A stretch of 64,000 nt of DNA from Roseburia lenta (GCF_014287435.1 NZ_JACOPG010000001.1:496001-560000), one strand, 5' to 3'; shown: positions 25,753-34,941, counted from the stretch's first letter. The notes: generated by a model not told the origin, from the letters alone. Translations and numbers: made by a program.

Positions 25753-26409
25753 CTACGAATTTTGCAAGAGCAGATTCTGAAGTTCTGCGACGGAATCCAC
25801 GATATAGGTGGCACCTGCATCTGCAAGTTCTGCCCGGTCTCCATAGCCAAAGGTCACCCCAATGCTGTCCAGTCCATTGGCGATCGCTCCGTCAACATCA
25901 TGATGTCTGTCTCCGACCATGACGATATTTTCCTTTGCCACACCCGGGATCTGCTCCATCGCATAGGCGATCACTTCGCTCTTTGCCGTCCTGGTCTCAT
26001 CCATCGTTGCCCCCGCAACATAGGTAAAATACGGACGTATCCCATAATGGGATATGATCTGCTCACTAAAGAACTCCGGCTTGCTTGTCGCAACCAGTAA
26101 CTGCTTTCCTGCACTTTTTAAGGTAAGCAGAAGTTCCGGTATGCCGTCGATCAGTTTGTTTTCAAACAAGCCCTTGGTGCTGTAATACTCTCTATAATAG
26201 GAAACAGCCTGAACTGCCTGCACCTCATCTAATCCATAATATTTCTGAAAAGACTCGATCAATGGTGGTCCCACGAAGCACAAAAGGTCATTTTTGTCTT
26301 CTACATGTATTCCAAATTTTTCCAAGGCATGCGCCGCCGAATTGACAATCCCCGGTGCCGACTCTGTCAGCGTGCCGTCCAGATCAAAAAGCACTGTTGT
26401 ATATTGCAT
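25753..26409 (-). CDS. HAD-superfamily hydrolase (phosphoglycolate phosphatase-like)
   Basis: A 218-residue phosphatase of the GPH/PgmB-like HAD subfamily. Motif I is FDLDGTLTES (Asp nucleophile), the helical cap follows, motif II is VATSKP, the lysine lies in TAKSEV, and motif III/IV is MVGDRHHDVDGA. Likely cytosolic phosphatase for a small phosphorylated metabolite such as 2-phosphoglycolate. The frame is open further upstream, but the ATG at 26409 has GAAAGGGA in front and gives the expected length. It is monocistronic as far as can be seen. Substrate prediction within HAD enzymes is unreliable. Confidence 0.88.
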   Translation of the reverse strand: MQYTTVLFDLDGTLTESAPGIVNSAAHALEKFGIHVEDKNDLLCFVGPPLIESFQKYYGLDEVQAVQAVSYYREYYSTKGLFENKLIDGIPELLLTLKSAGKQLLVATSKPEFFSEQIISHYGIRPYFTYVAGATMDETRTAKSEVIAYAMEQIPGVAKENIVMVGDRHHDVDGAIANGLDSIGVTFGYGDRAELADAGATYIVDSVAELQNLLLQNS

Positions 26410-26554
26410 CTTATTCCCTTTCATTTCTATATTTGCGCGCATCCTGTCCCAACTTGCGCGAGCTATCATGTATAATTTTCCATCATTGGTAACAAATTAA
26501 CCATATGTAGTCTTAGTATAACACAAATCACAGATTTTTTTGGAGGATAATCAA

Positions 26555-27001
26555 ATGGATCAAGAAAATATTTCACAGGATAGCATCGAACTCTTACATG
26601 AATGTGACAAAGGCATACAGATGGGGCTTTCTGCCATGCATCAGGTGGCAGATAAGATCAGTGACGACCAGTTTCGCTCCGTCTTAGAAAAAAGCAGAAA
26701 TACGCATGAGAACCTGAAGGATAAAATACAGTCCCTCTTGCAAAAATACGGGCAGGAAAGCGACGCGCCGAATCCCCTCCTCTCCGGCATGTCCTACCTT
26801 TCCACCAATCTCAAGATTGCACTGGATGCCGAGGACACCACCATCGCCGACCTGCTCACAGACGGTTGTGACATGGGCATCAAGTCCCTGCGCAAATATT
26901 TGAACGAATATGAACGCGCCGGGGACGAGATCAAAGATCTTTGCCGCAAGATCATTTCTGCCGAGGAAGAACTGCGCAATCAGTTGAAGGCATTTTTGTA
27001 A
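26555..27001 (+). CDS. Ferritin-like helical-bundle protein (DUF2383-like)
   Basis: A 148-residue all-helical protein: about four amphipathic helices, beginning SIELLHECDKGIQMGLSAMHQV and later TTIADLLTDGCDMGIKSLRKYL, with the conserved G-x-M-G-x-x turn seen in DUF2383/PA2169-type ferritin-like proteins. The ATG at 26555 follows TTGGAGGATAATCAA; an in-frame TTG five codons earlier coincides with that ribosome site and is rejected. Members of this group are mostly uncharacterised. It is followed by a poly-T stretch and then xpt on the same strand. Confidence 0.65.
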   Translation: MDQENISQDSIELLHECDKGIQMGLSAMHQVADKISDDQFRSVLEKSRNTHENLKDKIQSLLQKYGQESDAPNPLLSGMSYLSTNLKIALDAEDTTIADLLTDGCDMGIKSLRKYLNEYERAGDEIKDLCRKIISAEEELRNQLKAFL

Positions 27002-27088
27002 AATGATTGTTTTTTCCTCTTTTTTTTGATAGTCTGTTTTTAGCAAAGAAATTGTAAAATGTTCATAACAGGAGGAACAAAAGATATC

Positions 27089-27670
27089 ATGAACTTTTTA
27101 GAAGAACGAATCGTGAAAGACGGAATTGTAAAAGAAGGCAATGTCCTAAAGGTTGACAGTTTTTTGAATCACCAGATGGACATTGCCCTCTTTGATGAAA
27201 TGGGTGCTGAATTCAAGAAACGCTTTGCCGACGCAAATATCAATAAGATCGTGACCATCGAGGCATCCGGTATCGGTATCGCCTGTATTGTTGCAAGACA
27301 TTTTAACGTACCGGTCGTATTTGCGAAAAAATCCAAGAGCATCAACATCGACGGCGACGTCTATAAGGCAGAGGTCGAATCTTTCACACATAAATGTAAG
27401 AACAACGTCATTGTTTCCCGCAAGTTTTTGGGGCCGGATGACCATGTGCTGATCATCGACGACTTTTTGGCAAATGGCTGTGCCCTGCAGGGACTCATCT
27501 CCATTGTCAACGAAGCCGGCGGAACCGTAGAAGGCATCGGTATCGCTGTTGAAAAGGGCTTCCAGAACGGCGGACGCATCATTCGCAATCTCGGTTTCCA
27601 TCTGGAATCCCTCGCCATCGTGGAGAGCATGGACGCTACAAGCGGAGAGATCGTCTTTCGTCAGCAGTAG
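27089..27670 (+). CDS. xpt: Xanthine phosphoribosyltransferase
   Basis: Converts xanthine plus PRPP to XMP. The 193-residue length is typical. Seen: N-terminal [51 protein letters not shown], and the PRPP loop [17 protein letters not shown], then [10 protein letters not shown]. The ATG at 27089 has AGGAGGAACAAAAG upstream; an earlier in-frame ATG at 27059 overlaps that site and is not used. It forms a xanthine salvage pair with the downstream permease. No purine riboswitch is recognisable in the upstream 90 bp. Confidence 0.96.
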   Translation: MNFLEERIVKDGIVKEGNVLKVDSFLNHQMDIALFDEMGAEFKKRFADANINKIVTIEASGIGIACIVARHFNVPVVFAKKSKSINIDGDVYKAEVESFTHKCKNNVIVSRKFLGPDDHVLIIDDFLANGCALQGLISIVNEAGGTVEGIGIAVEKGFQNGGRIIRNLGFHLESLAIVESMDATSGEIVFRQQ

Positions 27671-27706
27671 GATAAGCAAACAAATACACTAAGAGAAAGG
27701 ACTTGT

Positions 27707-27727
27707 ATGGAATTGTTCCATATATAA
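27707..27727 (+). other. Six-codon mini-ORF between xpt and pbuX
   Basis: GAAAGG lies 7 bp upstream of ATG at 27707, encoding MELFHI then TAA. The permease ATG at 27734 follows 6 nt later and lacks its own good ribosome-binding site. TGGAATTGTTCCA within it is an inverted repeat. It may deliver ribosomes to pbuX by reinitiation. Confidence 0.45.
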
Positions 27728-27733
27728 TAAGAA

Positions 27734-29068
27734 ATGACATCTACAAAAGAAACCCCGTCTATTGAAAATTTATACCATCTTGATGGCAAGATTTCCGTAA
27801 AGCAGGCAGTACCATTTGGTCTGCAACACATTCTTGCCATGTTTGTATCCAATATCGCACCGATCTTTATCGTTGCCGGAGCCAGCGGACTTTCTTCCCA
27901 GGATACCGCCATGCTCATCCAGTCAGCCATGCTGATCGCCGGTATTGGTACACTGATCCAGTTGTTCCCGATCTTCCACAAGGTTGGATCCGGTCTTCCG
28001 ATCGTCATGGGGATCAGTTTTACCTTTGTTTCTGTCTTTACCTATCTGGGCGTCGCCTATGGCTATAATGCCATTGTCGGAGCCGTCATTGTCGGCGGTA
28101 TCATCGAAGGAATTCTCGGACTGCTGGCAAAATACTGGATCAAACTGATCACACCGATCGTATCTTCGACCGTCGTGACCGCTATCGGCTTTTCCCTGCT
28201 TTCTGTCGGAGCATCTTCTTTCGGCGGTGGCAGTGGCAGCGAAACATTCGGTTCCGCTACAAACTGGATCTTAGGAAGCATCACACTTTTATGTTGTATC
28301 CTATTTAATATTTTTGCAAAATCTTATTTCAAACAGTTATCTGTTTTGTTCGGACTTGTGGTTGGTTATCTGATTGCCATTGCTATGGGCGCAGTTGATT
28401 TTTCTTCTCTGCAGAACACAGCGATCATTGCTTTCCCGTCACTCATGCCATTCAAACCGGAGTTTAATATCAACGCCATTATTTCAACGACCCTGATCTT
28501 TTTGGTGTCCGCTACCGAGACGATCGGCGATACCTCCGCACTTGCCGCTTCCGGTCTGAACCGCGAAGCCACTTTAAAAGAGACCTCCGGCTCCATCGCC
28601 TGCGACGGGTTCATCAGCGCACTCTCCGGTCTTTTCGGCTGTATGCCAATCACATCTTTCAGCCAGAACGTTGGTCTGGTCGCTATGACAAAAGTTGTCA
28701 ACCGCTTTGCCATTGCTACCGGTGCTGTGATCATGATCCTTGCCGGTATCTTCCCGATCTTTGGTTCTGTGCTTGCCACACTGCCAGATGCCGTACTTGG
28801 CGGTTGTACCCTGATGATGTTTGGTAACATTGTCATCAGCGGTCTGCAAATGATGGGCAAAGCCGGTTTTACACAGCGAAATATCACGATCGCCGCACTC
28901 TCACTCAGTGTCGGCATCGGCTTTACACAGGTACCGGAAATCTTTGCTATTTTCCCGCAGATCATCCAGACCGTGTTTGCAGAAAACTGCGTTGCCGTCG
29001 TATTTATCGTTTCCATCATTTTAAATCTTGTTTTGCCAAAGAATATGGAAGCCCATACCGAGGCGTAA
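27734..29068 (+). CDS. pbuX: Xanthine/uracil permease family (NCS2) nucleobase transporter
   Basis: A 444-residue polytopic transporter of the NCS2/NAT family importing nucleobases with H+ or Na+. Seen: an early PFGLQHILAMFVSNIAPIF, the family signature around SATETIGDTSALAASGLNRE (~residues 255-275) and GCMPITSFSQNVGL, ATLPDAVLGGC. The position next to xpt points to xanthine as substrate, as in Bacillus xpt-pbuX. The start at 27734 depends on the mini-ORF just upstream for ribosome delivery. A strong hairpin terminator follows 12 bp after the stop. Confidence 0.92.
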   Translation: MTSTKETPSIENLYHLDGKISVKQAVPFGLQHILAMFVSNIAPIFIVAGASGLSSQDTAMLIQSAMLIAGIGTLIQLFPIFHKVGSGLPIVMGISFTFVSVFTYLGVAYGYNAIVGAVIVGGIIEGILGLLAKYWIKLITPIVSSTVVTAIGFSLLSVGASSFGGGSGSETFGSATNWILGSITLLCCILFNIFAKSYFKQLSVLFGLVVGYLIAIAMGAVDFSSLQNTAIIAFPSLMPFKPEFNINAIISTTLIFLVSATETIGDTSALAASGLNREATLKETSGSIACDGFISALSGLFGCMPITSFSQNVGLVAMTKVVNRFAIATGAVIMILAGIFPIFGSVLATLPDAVLGGCTLMMFGNIVISGLQMMGKAGFTQRNITIAALSLSVGIGFTQVPEIFAIFPQIIQTVFAENCVAVVFIVSIILNLVLPKNMEAHTEA

Positions 29069-29079
29069 AAATTATGTAT

Positions 29080-29111
29080 AAAAAGAATGTGCTTTGGCAC
29101 ATTCTTTTTTA
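29080..29111. terminator. Bidirectional terminator between pbuX and degV
   Basis: AAAAAGAATGTGC (29080-29092) pairs perfectly with GCACATTCTTTTT (29097-29109) around a 4-nt loop. A and T tracts on both sides serve both converging genes; it includes the degV stop codon. Confidence 0.9.
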
Positions 29112-29987
29112 TTGCGGTGCGAAAAATGCCAGCGCGATCGCTCCCGGTCCTACATGGGTACCGATCGCCGCCCCGACGGAAACGATCGGCAATTCCTCTT
29201 TTGTGTGTGCCTTTTCCCAAAGCATACGACTATCCTCGATATACTTGCAGATCAACTTATCCGAAAGCCCGGTATATCCTAAATAAAAAGGACGTGAAAA
29301 ATCAATTCCTCCCGCCTGCTTGGTCCGCTGCATCAGCAGGTTCTTTCCATTCTTTGATCCGTGCGCTTTTCCAAGTACAAGGATTTCTCCTGCACCTACT
29401 CCCACAACCGGCTTGATCGATAATGCATTACCAAGTGCAGCAGATGCTGCCGAGATCCGTCCACCCTTTTTCAGGTATTCCAGTGTATCCAATAATGCGA
29501 TCAGTTGGATCTGTTTCTTTTCCTCCTCCAAAATCCCTACGATCTCATCTATCCCATAATCAGCCTCGACCAGTTCTACCGCACGCATGACAAGGCATTT
29601 TTGTCCCACCGTGACGTTTTCACTGTCTACGACATAGACCTGACCTTCAAATTCCTCTGCCGCGATACAGGCGCTCTGGTAAGTACCGGATAACCTGGAG
29701 GAAAGCGTGATAACAAGGATCTGCTTGTCGCTCATCTGTCCCCCTCCTGCCGATGCATCAGCATCCAGTTCCTGCCGATAAGCCTCCATAAATTCATAAG
29801 GACTGATCTGGCTGGTCTTTGGCAAAACATCAGTCTCGATCAGTTTTTCATAAAAGGTCTCGTGTAAAAGATCAACGCCATCACGGTAATGTTCATCTCC
29901 GAAAGAAACATGTAATGGAAGGACCCGCACCTTGTCACATTCTTCCTGTAAAATATCCGATCCGGAATCTGTAATTATCTTAATCAT
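29109..29987 (-). CDS. DegV family fatty-acid-binding protein
   Basis: A 292-residue DegV protein. The hallmark N-terminus is IKIITDSGSDI, then VLPLHVSFGDEHYRDGVDL, TSQISPYEFMEAY, ITLSSRLSGTYQSA, and C-terminal TLEYLKKGGRIS and VGVGAGEI. Such proteins bind a fatty acid between two domains and act as FakB-type partners of the FakA kinase, feeding acyl phosphate into phospholipid synthesis. No fakA is nearby, which is usual as FakB paralogues are dispersed. It has its own near-perfect promoter at 30032-30060. Confidence 0.93.
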   Translation of the reverse strand: MIKIITDSGSDILQEECDKVRVLPLHVSFGDEHYRDGVDLLHETFYEKLIETDVLPKTSQISPYEFMEAYRQELDADASAGGGQMSDKQILVITLSSRLSGTYQSACIAAEEFEGQVYVVDSENVTVGQKCLVMRAVELVEADYGIDEIVGILEEEKKQIQLIALLDTLEYLKKGGRISAASAALGNALSIKPVVGVGAGEILVLGKAHGSKNGKNLLMQRTKQAGGIDFSRPFYLGYTGLSDKLICKYIEDSRMLWEKAHTKEELPIVSVGAAIGTHVGPGAIALAFFAPQ

Positions 29988-30031
29988 GGTATTTATACCT
30001 CACTTTTGATATTTTGTGTATCACTCGTGCT

Positions 30032-30060
30032 AGTATAACCAAAGGAGATGAGGCTGTCAA
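30032..30060 (-). promoter_or_regulatory. Promoter of degV
   Basis: Minus strand TTGACA (30060-30055), 17-bp spacer, TATACT (30037-30032): near-consensus sigma-A promoter 45 bp upstream of the start codon. Confidence 0.82.
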
Positions 30061-30085
30061 GTCGATGACATAAATATGGCGGTAA

Positions 30086-30153
30086 GGAAAGCGAGGAAGG
30101 GGGGGAGGTGATAGGGGGCAGACCGGCTAATGCCTCCCCCTTCCTCGCTTTCC
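30086..30153. repeat. G/C-skewed 68-bp inverted repeat
   Basis: GGAAAGCGAGGAAGG plus a G run at 30086-30108 pairs with the complementary CCTCCCCC and TTCCTCGCTTTCC at 30133-30153; the only irregularity is two extra G residues in the left arm. The loop is about 24 nt. It lies just upstream of the degV promoter and beyond the terminator of the GPH transporter. No gene; role unknown. Confidence 0.8.
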
Positions 30154-30164
30154 CTTCTACACTC

Positions 30165-30198
30165 AAAAAGTCCCGAGTGAGATACCTCACTCGGGACT
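30165..30198 (-). terminator. Terminator of the second GPH transporter gene
   Basis: Leftward AGTCCCGAGTGAG, loop GTAT, CTCACTCGGGACT, TTTTG: a perfect 13-bp stem plus U tract, 20 bp past the stop codon. Confidence 0.92.
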
Positions 30199-30217
30199 GC
30201 CCCTCAAAAAAGATTTA

Positions 30218-31633
30218 TTAATTTTCCTGCTCTCTGCGCTTTGCAAGTTCTGCGTAGACATCAACCAGTTTTTCTTTTGAAAGTTTATAGCCAAATGTCA
30301 GTAATAAGAACATAACCAAAAGCACGATCGCCGGAACCAGTGTTGCCATATCATATAATTTTGCAACAACTTCTGCTGACTGCTTGCTTGCATCTACATT
30401 GTAGCCGATCACTGCAAGTAAGATCGGTACACCAACACCTGCTAAGGTCTGACCTAACTTTCTGGTGAAAGAATACAATGCATAAGATGTACCTTCTTCA
30501 CGTCTGCCGGAAAGAAGTTCATGGTAATCGATAACATCCATAACCAATGCCCATACTTCCAGTGTCAGGAATGTCTGTCCTGCACCTGAGAAGAATAGGA
30601 GGATCATAAAGACATATGGGTTGTTTACCATCGGTGTAAACTTGAGGAAATACATGATAAAGTTTACAACAGCGGCAAAAGCAAGACCAAATGCACAGAT
30701 CTCCTTTTTACCAAACTTGCGGACTAACTTACCAATGATCGGTAAGAACAATGCCATCGGTACATAAGTACAAACGGTCACAAAACTGTAAAGTCCCGGC
30801 TTCTCATAGAAGTTCAGGAAGAGGTAGTTGTAAGTCGTCTGTGTGTACATCTGGAATGCGATCAAAAGCATGGATACCAGACATAGAAAAATGAACGGCG
30901 GGTTCTTAAAAAGATCCCCAACGGTACGGAATACATGCATACCTTCCTGCTTCTGCTTTGGCGGAACTGTGATACGTTCCTTTACATTTCTAAAATGTAG
31001 GCTGTAAATACCAATAGATACCACTGCGATACAAAGTACGGCAAATCCTAACTTGGTCGGATCTAAGACCTTTGTTTCGGTACCATCTGCACCGATCACA
31101 GTAGAATATACCAAAAGCGGCAGTAAGATCATGGATGGGATATTACCAAATCCTGCACCTACGGAACGCCATACAGAAAGAGACGAACGCTCCATCGGAT
31201 CATCGGTCATAACGGATGCCAAAGATCCGTAAGGGATGTTGACACCTGTATACATCATACCATATAAGATGTAAGTCACATATGCGTAGATCAGATACTG
31301 GTTGGTCGTCAGTCCGGGAATCTTGACAAACATCAGTACCGCTGCTACTGCCAGTGGGATGGATGCCCACATAACATAAGGACGGAAGCGCCCCCACTTT
31401 GTCGGCTTTCTGGAATCGATAAAGCCCCCCCAGAGTGGATCATTGATTGCATCCCAAATTCTTGCCACAAACATCAGAATGGTAATCTGTGCCAACGGAA
31501 TATGTAGGCAATCCGTATAAAACATTGTTAAAAAAGATGAAATCAGAGAAAAAGTCAAAACCCCGCCAAAGTCACCGCAGGCATATGCCATTTTCTCCTT
31601 GGTCGTCAGACCATGTGTTTTTTGTTCCCCCAT
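30218..31633 (-). CDS. GPH family sugar:cation symporter
   Basis: A 471-residue MelB-like transporter. Seen: KEKMAYACGDFGGVLTFSL at the N-terminus, ARIWDAINDPLWGGFIDS (~residues 50-67, cation-site aspartates), KPTKWGRFRPYV, and VWALVMDVIDYHELLSGRR with the family's late DxxDY motif. The ATG at 31633 follows AAAAGGAGAG; the frame extends far upstream but without a ribosome site. It diverges from a carboxylesterase gene across 216 bp. Substrate likely a glycoside or uronide; only distantly like the other GPH symporter here, so not a recent duplicate. The esterase partner may deacylate the imported sugar (inference). Confidence 0.9.
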   Translation of the reverse strand: MGEQKTHGLTTKEKMAYACGDFGGVLTFSLISSFLTMFYTDCLHIPLAQITILMFVARIWDAINDPLWGGFIDSRKPTKWGRFRPYVMWASIPLAVAAVLMFVKIPGLTTNQYLIYAYVTYILYGMMYTGVNIPYGSLASVMTDDPMERSSLSVWRSVGAGFGNIPSMILLPLLVYSTVIGADGTETKVLDPTKLGFAVLCIAVVSIGIYSLHFRNVKERITVPPKQKQEGMHVFRTVGDLFKNPPFIFLCLVSMLLIAFQMYTQTTYNYLFLNFYEKPGLYSFVTVCTYVPMALFLPIIGKLVRKFGKKEICAFGLAFAAVVNFIMYFLKFTPMVNNPYVFMILLFFSGAGQTFLTLEVWALVMDVIDYHELLSGRREEGTSYALYSFTRKLGQTLAGVGVPILLAVIGYNVDASKQSAEVVAKLYDMATLVPAIVLLVMFLLLTFGYKLSKEKLVDVYAELAKRREQEN

Positions 31634-31849
31634 TATAACTCTCCTTTTTTGTAATAATATAATGTCGCGAGTTGTATTATTTAACTCATTTAATTTATTA
31701 CATTTTACTACGTTTCTTTCCATATGGCAAGTTACTTTGTGCAATTTTTTAACATTTTTTAATTCTTTTAAAAAATCCTGTCCGCACTGGGCTTTTCGTG
31801 CTAGAATACAGACAGATCCAAATTTAGGAGTATAAATAAGGAGACGATT

Positions 31850-33190
31850 ATGGAGAACTTTATCACAACCCAGACCAAATGCGGTCAGATCCGTGGCATC
31901 CACTGCGACGGCTACGATAAATACCTTGGTATCCGCTACGCAAGCGCCGAGCGTTTTGCCTATGCCGAGCCGGTAGAACACTGGGACGACGTTTACGATG
32001 CCACCCATTACGGCAATGTATGTCCGCAGAACCGCACTTTTTACGAACATTTAGAAATCCCGGAACGGCTTTTCTATCACAATGAATTCCGTCAGGGGCA
32101 GACCTTCCACTATGACGAGGATTGCCTGAACCTCAACATCTTTTCCCCTGCCGGCGACGGACCTTTCCCGGTACTGGTCTTTATCCACGGAGGCGGCTTT
32201 GATTCCGGTGCCAATTATGACAGTGCGATCGACGGTGCTGCCTATGCCAGACGCGGCATTGTTTTTGTATCGATCCACTACCGTGTCAGCATCTTCGGTT
32301 ATCTGACGCATCCGGACATCCGGGAAAAATACGGACGTGACGGCAACTTTGGACTCGACGATCAGTTCACCGCCCTGCAATGGATCAAGGCAAACATCGC
32401 TGATTACAAGGGCAATGCCAACAACATCACTGTCATGGGACAGAGTGCCGGTGCTATTTCCATCCAGTACTTAAGCCTCAGTCCAAAATGCCAGGGACTT
32501 TACCAGCGTGCCATCATGTTATCCGGTGGCGGCATGTTCCCGAAATTTGCCCTGCCACGCCCATCGGAAAACACCCATGAATACTGGGAAGATCTGATGG
32601 CGACCGCCGGTGTTTCAACCTTAGATGAACTAAAGGTCTTAGATACCAAGACCATCTTTACCGCGATCGAGGAACTGAAATCCCGTCGCAAGGACAACAC
32701 CTACAACACCATGCCGGTCGTGGACGGCTATCTGATCAGCGCACCTGTGGATACTCTGATCGATCACCCTCTGCCGATCGACTACATGCTGGGCTACACC
32801 AATAATGATATGTATGCCATCATCATGGGACATATCTCCCACAAATATGCCAAGACAAATCACGCCTATCTTTACTACTTTGACATTGATGCTCCCGGCA
32901 ATGACCATAATGGTGCTTTCCATTCCAGCGACCTTCGTTATGTCTTTGGAACCCTGAACGCATCCCACCGACCTTACGACGCCGAGGATACCAAGGTCTC
33001 TGAGGCAATGATCTCCTATATCGTTGCTTTTGCCAAAACAGGCGATCCAAATACAGACCATCTTCCAACCTGGAAGCCTGCCGGTCGTCATGCGCTGCAT
33101 ATCAAAAAACCGGCAGGTGCTATTGCCATGGGTCCGACCAACTGGTTCAAATTATTGCATAATACATTAACAAAAGGCGATCCCAAATAA
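31850..33190 (+). CDS. Type B carboxylesterase (para-nitrobenzyl esterase-like)
   Basis: A 446-residue alpha/beta-hydrolase of the carboxylesterase type B family. Motifs: EDCLNLNIFSP, oxyanion-hole HGGGFDSG (~residues 111-118), nucleophile elbow GQSAGA (Ser ~199), and the catalytic His region GAFHSSDLRY (~358). No signal peptide. It lacks part of the usual C-terminal length (many members are 480-550 residues), with a shortened segment around residues 300-340. The ATG at 31850 follows AAGGAGACG. The extended -10 TGCTAGAAT at about 31799-31807 is the likely promoter. Divergent from the GPH transporter, suggesting a shared function on acylated sugars. Confidence 0.9.
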   Translation: MENFITTQTKCGQIRGIHCDGYDKYLGIRYASAERFAYAEPVEHWDDVYDATHYGNVCPQNRTFYEHLEIPERLFYHNEFRQGQTFHYDEDCLNLNIFSPAGDGPFPVLVFIHGGGFDSGANYDSAIDGAAYARRGIVFVSIHYRVSIFGYLTHPDIREKYGRDGNFGLDDQFTALQWIKANIADYKGNANNITVMGQSAGAISIQYLSLSPKCQGLYQRAIMLSGGGMFPKFALPRPSENTHEYWEDLMATAGVSTLDELKVLDTKTIFTAIEELKSRRKDNTYNTMPVVDGYLISAPVDTLIDHPLPIDYMLGYTNNDMYAIIMGHISHKYAKTNHAYLYYFDIDAPGNDHNGAFHSSDLRYVFGTLNASHRPYDAEDTKVSEAMISYIVAFAKTGDPNTDHLPTWKPAGRHALHIKKPAGAIAMGPTNWFKLLHNTLTKGDPK

Positions 33191-33208
33191 GGGATCGCCT
33201 CCTTTTTG
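33176..33208 (+). terminator. Terminator of the carboxylesterase gene
   Basis: GGCGATCCC (33176-33184), 6-nt loop, GGGATCGCC (33191-33199), TCCTTTTT. The left arm includes the last codons of the esterase. Confidence 0.9.
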
Positions 33209-33215
33209 TCAGAAA

Positions 33216-34847
33216 CTACTCTGTTATCCAACGTCCTACTTTATAATTATTCTTGCCGTCTTTTTTGACCTGATACAGGAGTTTGTCCGCCGTTGCCAGA
33301 TAATCCCACAAACGGTTCTTTGTCTCCGGCACGCAGTGACAACATCCTTGCGATAAGGTGATATAATCTACGCCCACAGGGCTTGTGCCCGGCAGTGCGA
33401 TACGCTCCATGTTGCTTTTGAGATGTGCCATCATCTGACAGATCTCCTCGTCTGTCTTGCCGGTATAGACAAGGACAAATTCATCCCCGCCGTAACGTGC
33501 GGCAAATACATCCTCATTTTCCTGCACCAGACTGCTGAGAGCATCTGCCACATGCACCAGATAATGATCGCCATCGATATGTCCGTAAGTATCATTGACC
33601 GATTTGAAGAAATCAATATCCAAGATCTCAACGCCAAAAGTCGTACCATTGCGGATCGCCTTTGCCAACGCATCTTCTGCATAACTGTGCCAATAAGCAC
33701 GGTTGGGCAGTCCAGTCAGGGCATCATGGTTGGACTTGATCATGAGTTTTTCATTCTGCTCTGTGATCTCCTTTTGCATATGCATGATGCGCTTGTGCTC
33801 ATTGTGCGCACTCTCCGCCTGCACGACGGCTTCCAGATTGTAGATGCCACGCTCCCAGTAACTTTCCAGAAAACACTTGGTATATTCCAGATAGCCGACC
33901 TGGTCCTTTAGGATAGCGGCACAACGAATACGTTTTTCCATAAACATACTATAGATAAAGAAAGACGCATTGTCCTGCTCGCACTTTTTGATGAAATAAT
34001 TGAGGATCCTTGTCACTTCATCGTACTGTTCCAGATCCATATATACCTGAATATAGGCGCGGATATCATCCAGATAATCCGTGTAATTATCACTCTGGTG
34101 GAAATCCTTTTGCGCCATGCCAAGATGAAACTCTGCCTTGCTCCGCTCATCACGCGCCAGATAGAGAGTCGCCAAAAAGGTGTGTACGCCAAACTGGACA
34201 TAAGGAATATCCGGGTTCTTGTAAATATTGTCTATGATGCGCTCACCGCATTCAGTCGCCTCATCGATCTTGCCGATGTTCAAAAGGCAGTAGCCCTTAT
34301 TACAAAGCATGCAGTTCATATTATTAAAGGTCGTTTCCTTGGTCTCCGCTTCCCCGCTCTTTATGATGTACTCCTCAGCCTCTGCATAATAGAACATGGC
34401 TCTCTCGTAGACATTGTTGTAGCGGAAAAGATCTGCCAGATTGGATGCTGCCATCCCATGGATCTGCGCGAAACGATATTCCTTGCTGTAATCAATGCTG
34501 GATAAATAATAATCGACCGCCTTGGTAAAATTTCCCATGACAAAATTGCATACACCAAGTACATTGTATGTCCGTGCCACCAACTCATACTCTTGCGTTG
34601 CCAACTGGTATTTGATACCCTCATGCCCACAACTGATCGCGTTGACACAGTCATTGTCCGAGGCATAATACTCCATCATGTAAAAATACGCAAGCGCGAA
34701 GAGATAATCAGACTGTTCTCTCGCCGCATACTCAAACAACTTTTCGCAATATCTGCGAAACTGCCGATACAAAGGGGTAAAGATCATTGGAAATCTCTCT
34801 TTTACCTCTGCAACGCATGCCTCGATTTCCGGTTCAAACCTTTCCAT
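33216..34847 (-). CDS. TPR-containing diguanylate cyclase (GGDEF)
   Basis: A 543-residue soluble protein. Residues ~1-350 are helical repeats of the tetratricopeptide type (for example TYNVLGVCNFVMGNFTKAVDY, SNLADLFRYNNVYERAMFYY). A coiled-coil-like linker (HMQKEITEQNEKLMIKSNHD) leads into the GGDEF domain (~385-543): LTGLPNRAYW, LDIDFFKSVNDTYGHIDGD, intact active site ARYGGDEFV, and ADKLLYQVKKDGKNNYK. The enzyme probably makes c-di-GMP in response to a protein or peptide bound by the TPRs. Start at 34847 is chosen by family logic; AGGAAGG lies rather far upstream. The leader holds a terminator-like hairpin. Confidence 0.9.
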   Translation of the reverse strand: MERFEPEIEACVAEVKERFPMIFTPLYRQFRRYCEKLFEYAAREQSDYLFALAYFYMMEYYASDNDCVNAISCGHEGIKYQLATQEYELVARTYNVLGVCNFVMGNFTKAVDYYLSSIDYSKEYRFAQIHGMAASNLADLFRYNNVYERAMFYYAEAEEYIIKSGEAETKETTFNNMNCMLCNKGYCLLNIGKIDEATECGERIIDNIYKNPDIPYVQFGVHTFLATLYLARDERSKAEFHLGMAQKDFHQSDNYTDYLDDIRAYIQVYMDLEQYDEVTRILNYFIKKCEQDNASFFIYSMFMEKRIRCAAILKDQVGYLEYTKCFLESYWERGIYNLEAVVQAESAHNEHKRIMHMQKEITEQNEKLMIKSNHDALTGLPNRAYWHSYAEDALAKAIRNGTTFGVEILDIDFFKSVNDTYGHIDGDHYLVHVADALSSLVQENEDVFAARYGGDEFVLVYTGKTDEEICQMMAHLKSNMERIALPGTSPVGVDYITLSQGCCHCVPETKNRLWDYLATADKLLYQVKKDGKNNYKVGRWITE

Positions 34848-34892
34848 GATACCGTTTGTTTCCTTCCTCATCTTATGTAAAAATAGTACGAA

Positions 34893-34941
34893 AACAGCAG
34901 GAACACCCAAAGACCGCCCATGATCTCACATATTCCTGCTG
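34893..34941 (-). promoter_or_regulatory. Terminator-like hairpin in the 5' leader of the TPR-GGDEF gene
   Basis: In the leftward transcript CAGCAGGAA pairs perfectly with TTCCTGCTG across a 29-nt loop and is followed by TTTTCGTACTATTTTT. The promoter lies upstream at 34981-35008 and the start codon 46 bp downstream, so an attenuator is possible. Confidence 0.5.

Noticed and set aside
27002..27088. Purine riboswitch before xpt
   Set aside because: The leader is short and T-rich and lacks the conserved purine-aptamer loops; no alternative terminator is seen.
28366..29220. Minus-strand 284-codon frame across pbuX
   Set aside because: It is the antisense shadow of the NCS2 transporter and has no ribosome site or family features.
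29993..30190. Minus-strand 65-codon frame upstream of degV
   Set aside because: It runs through a terminator, a large inverted repeat and the degV promoter; composition is low complexity and no ribosome site is present.
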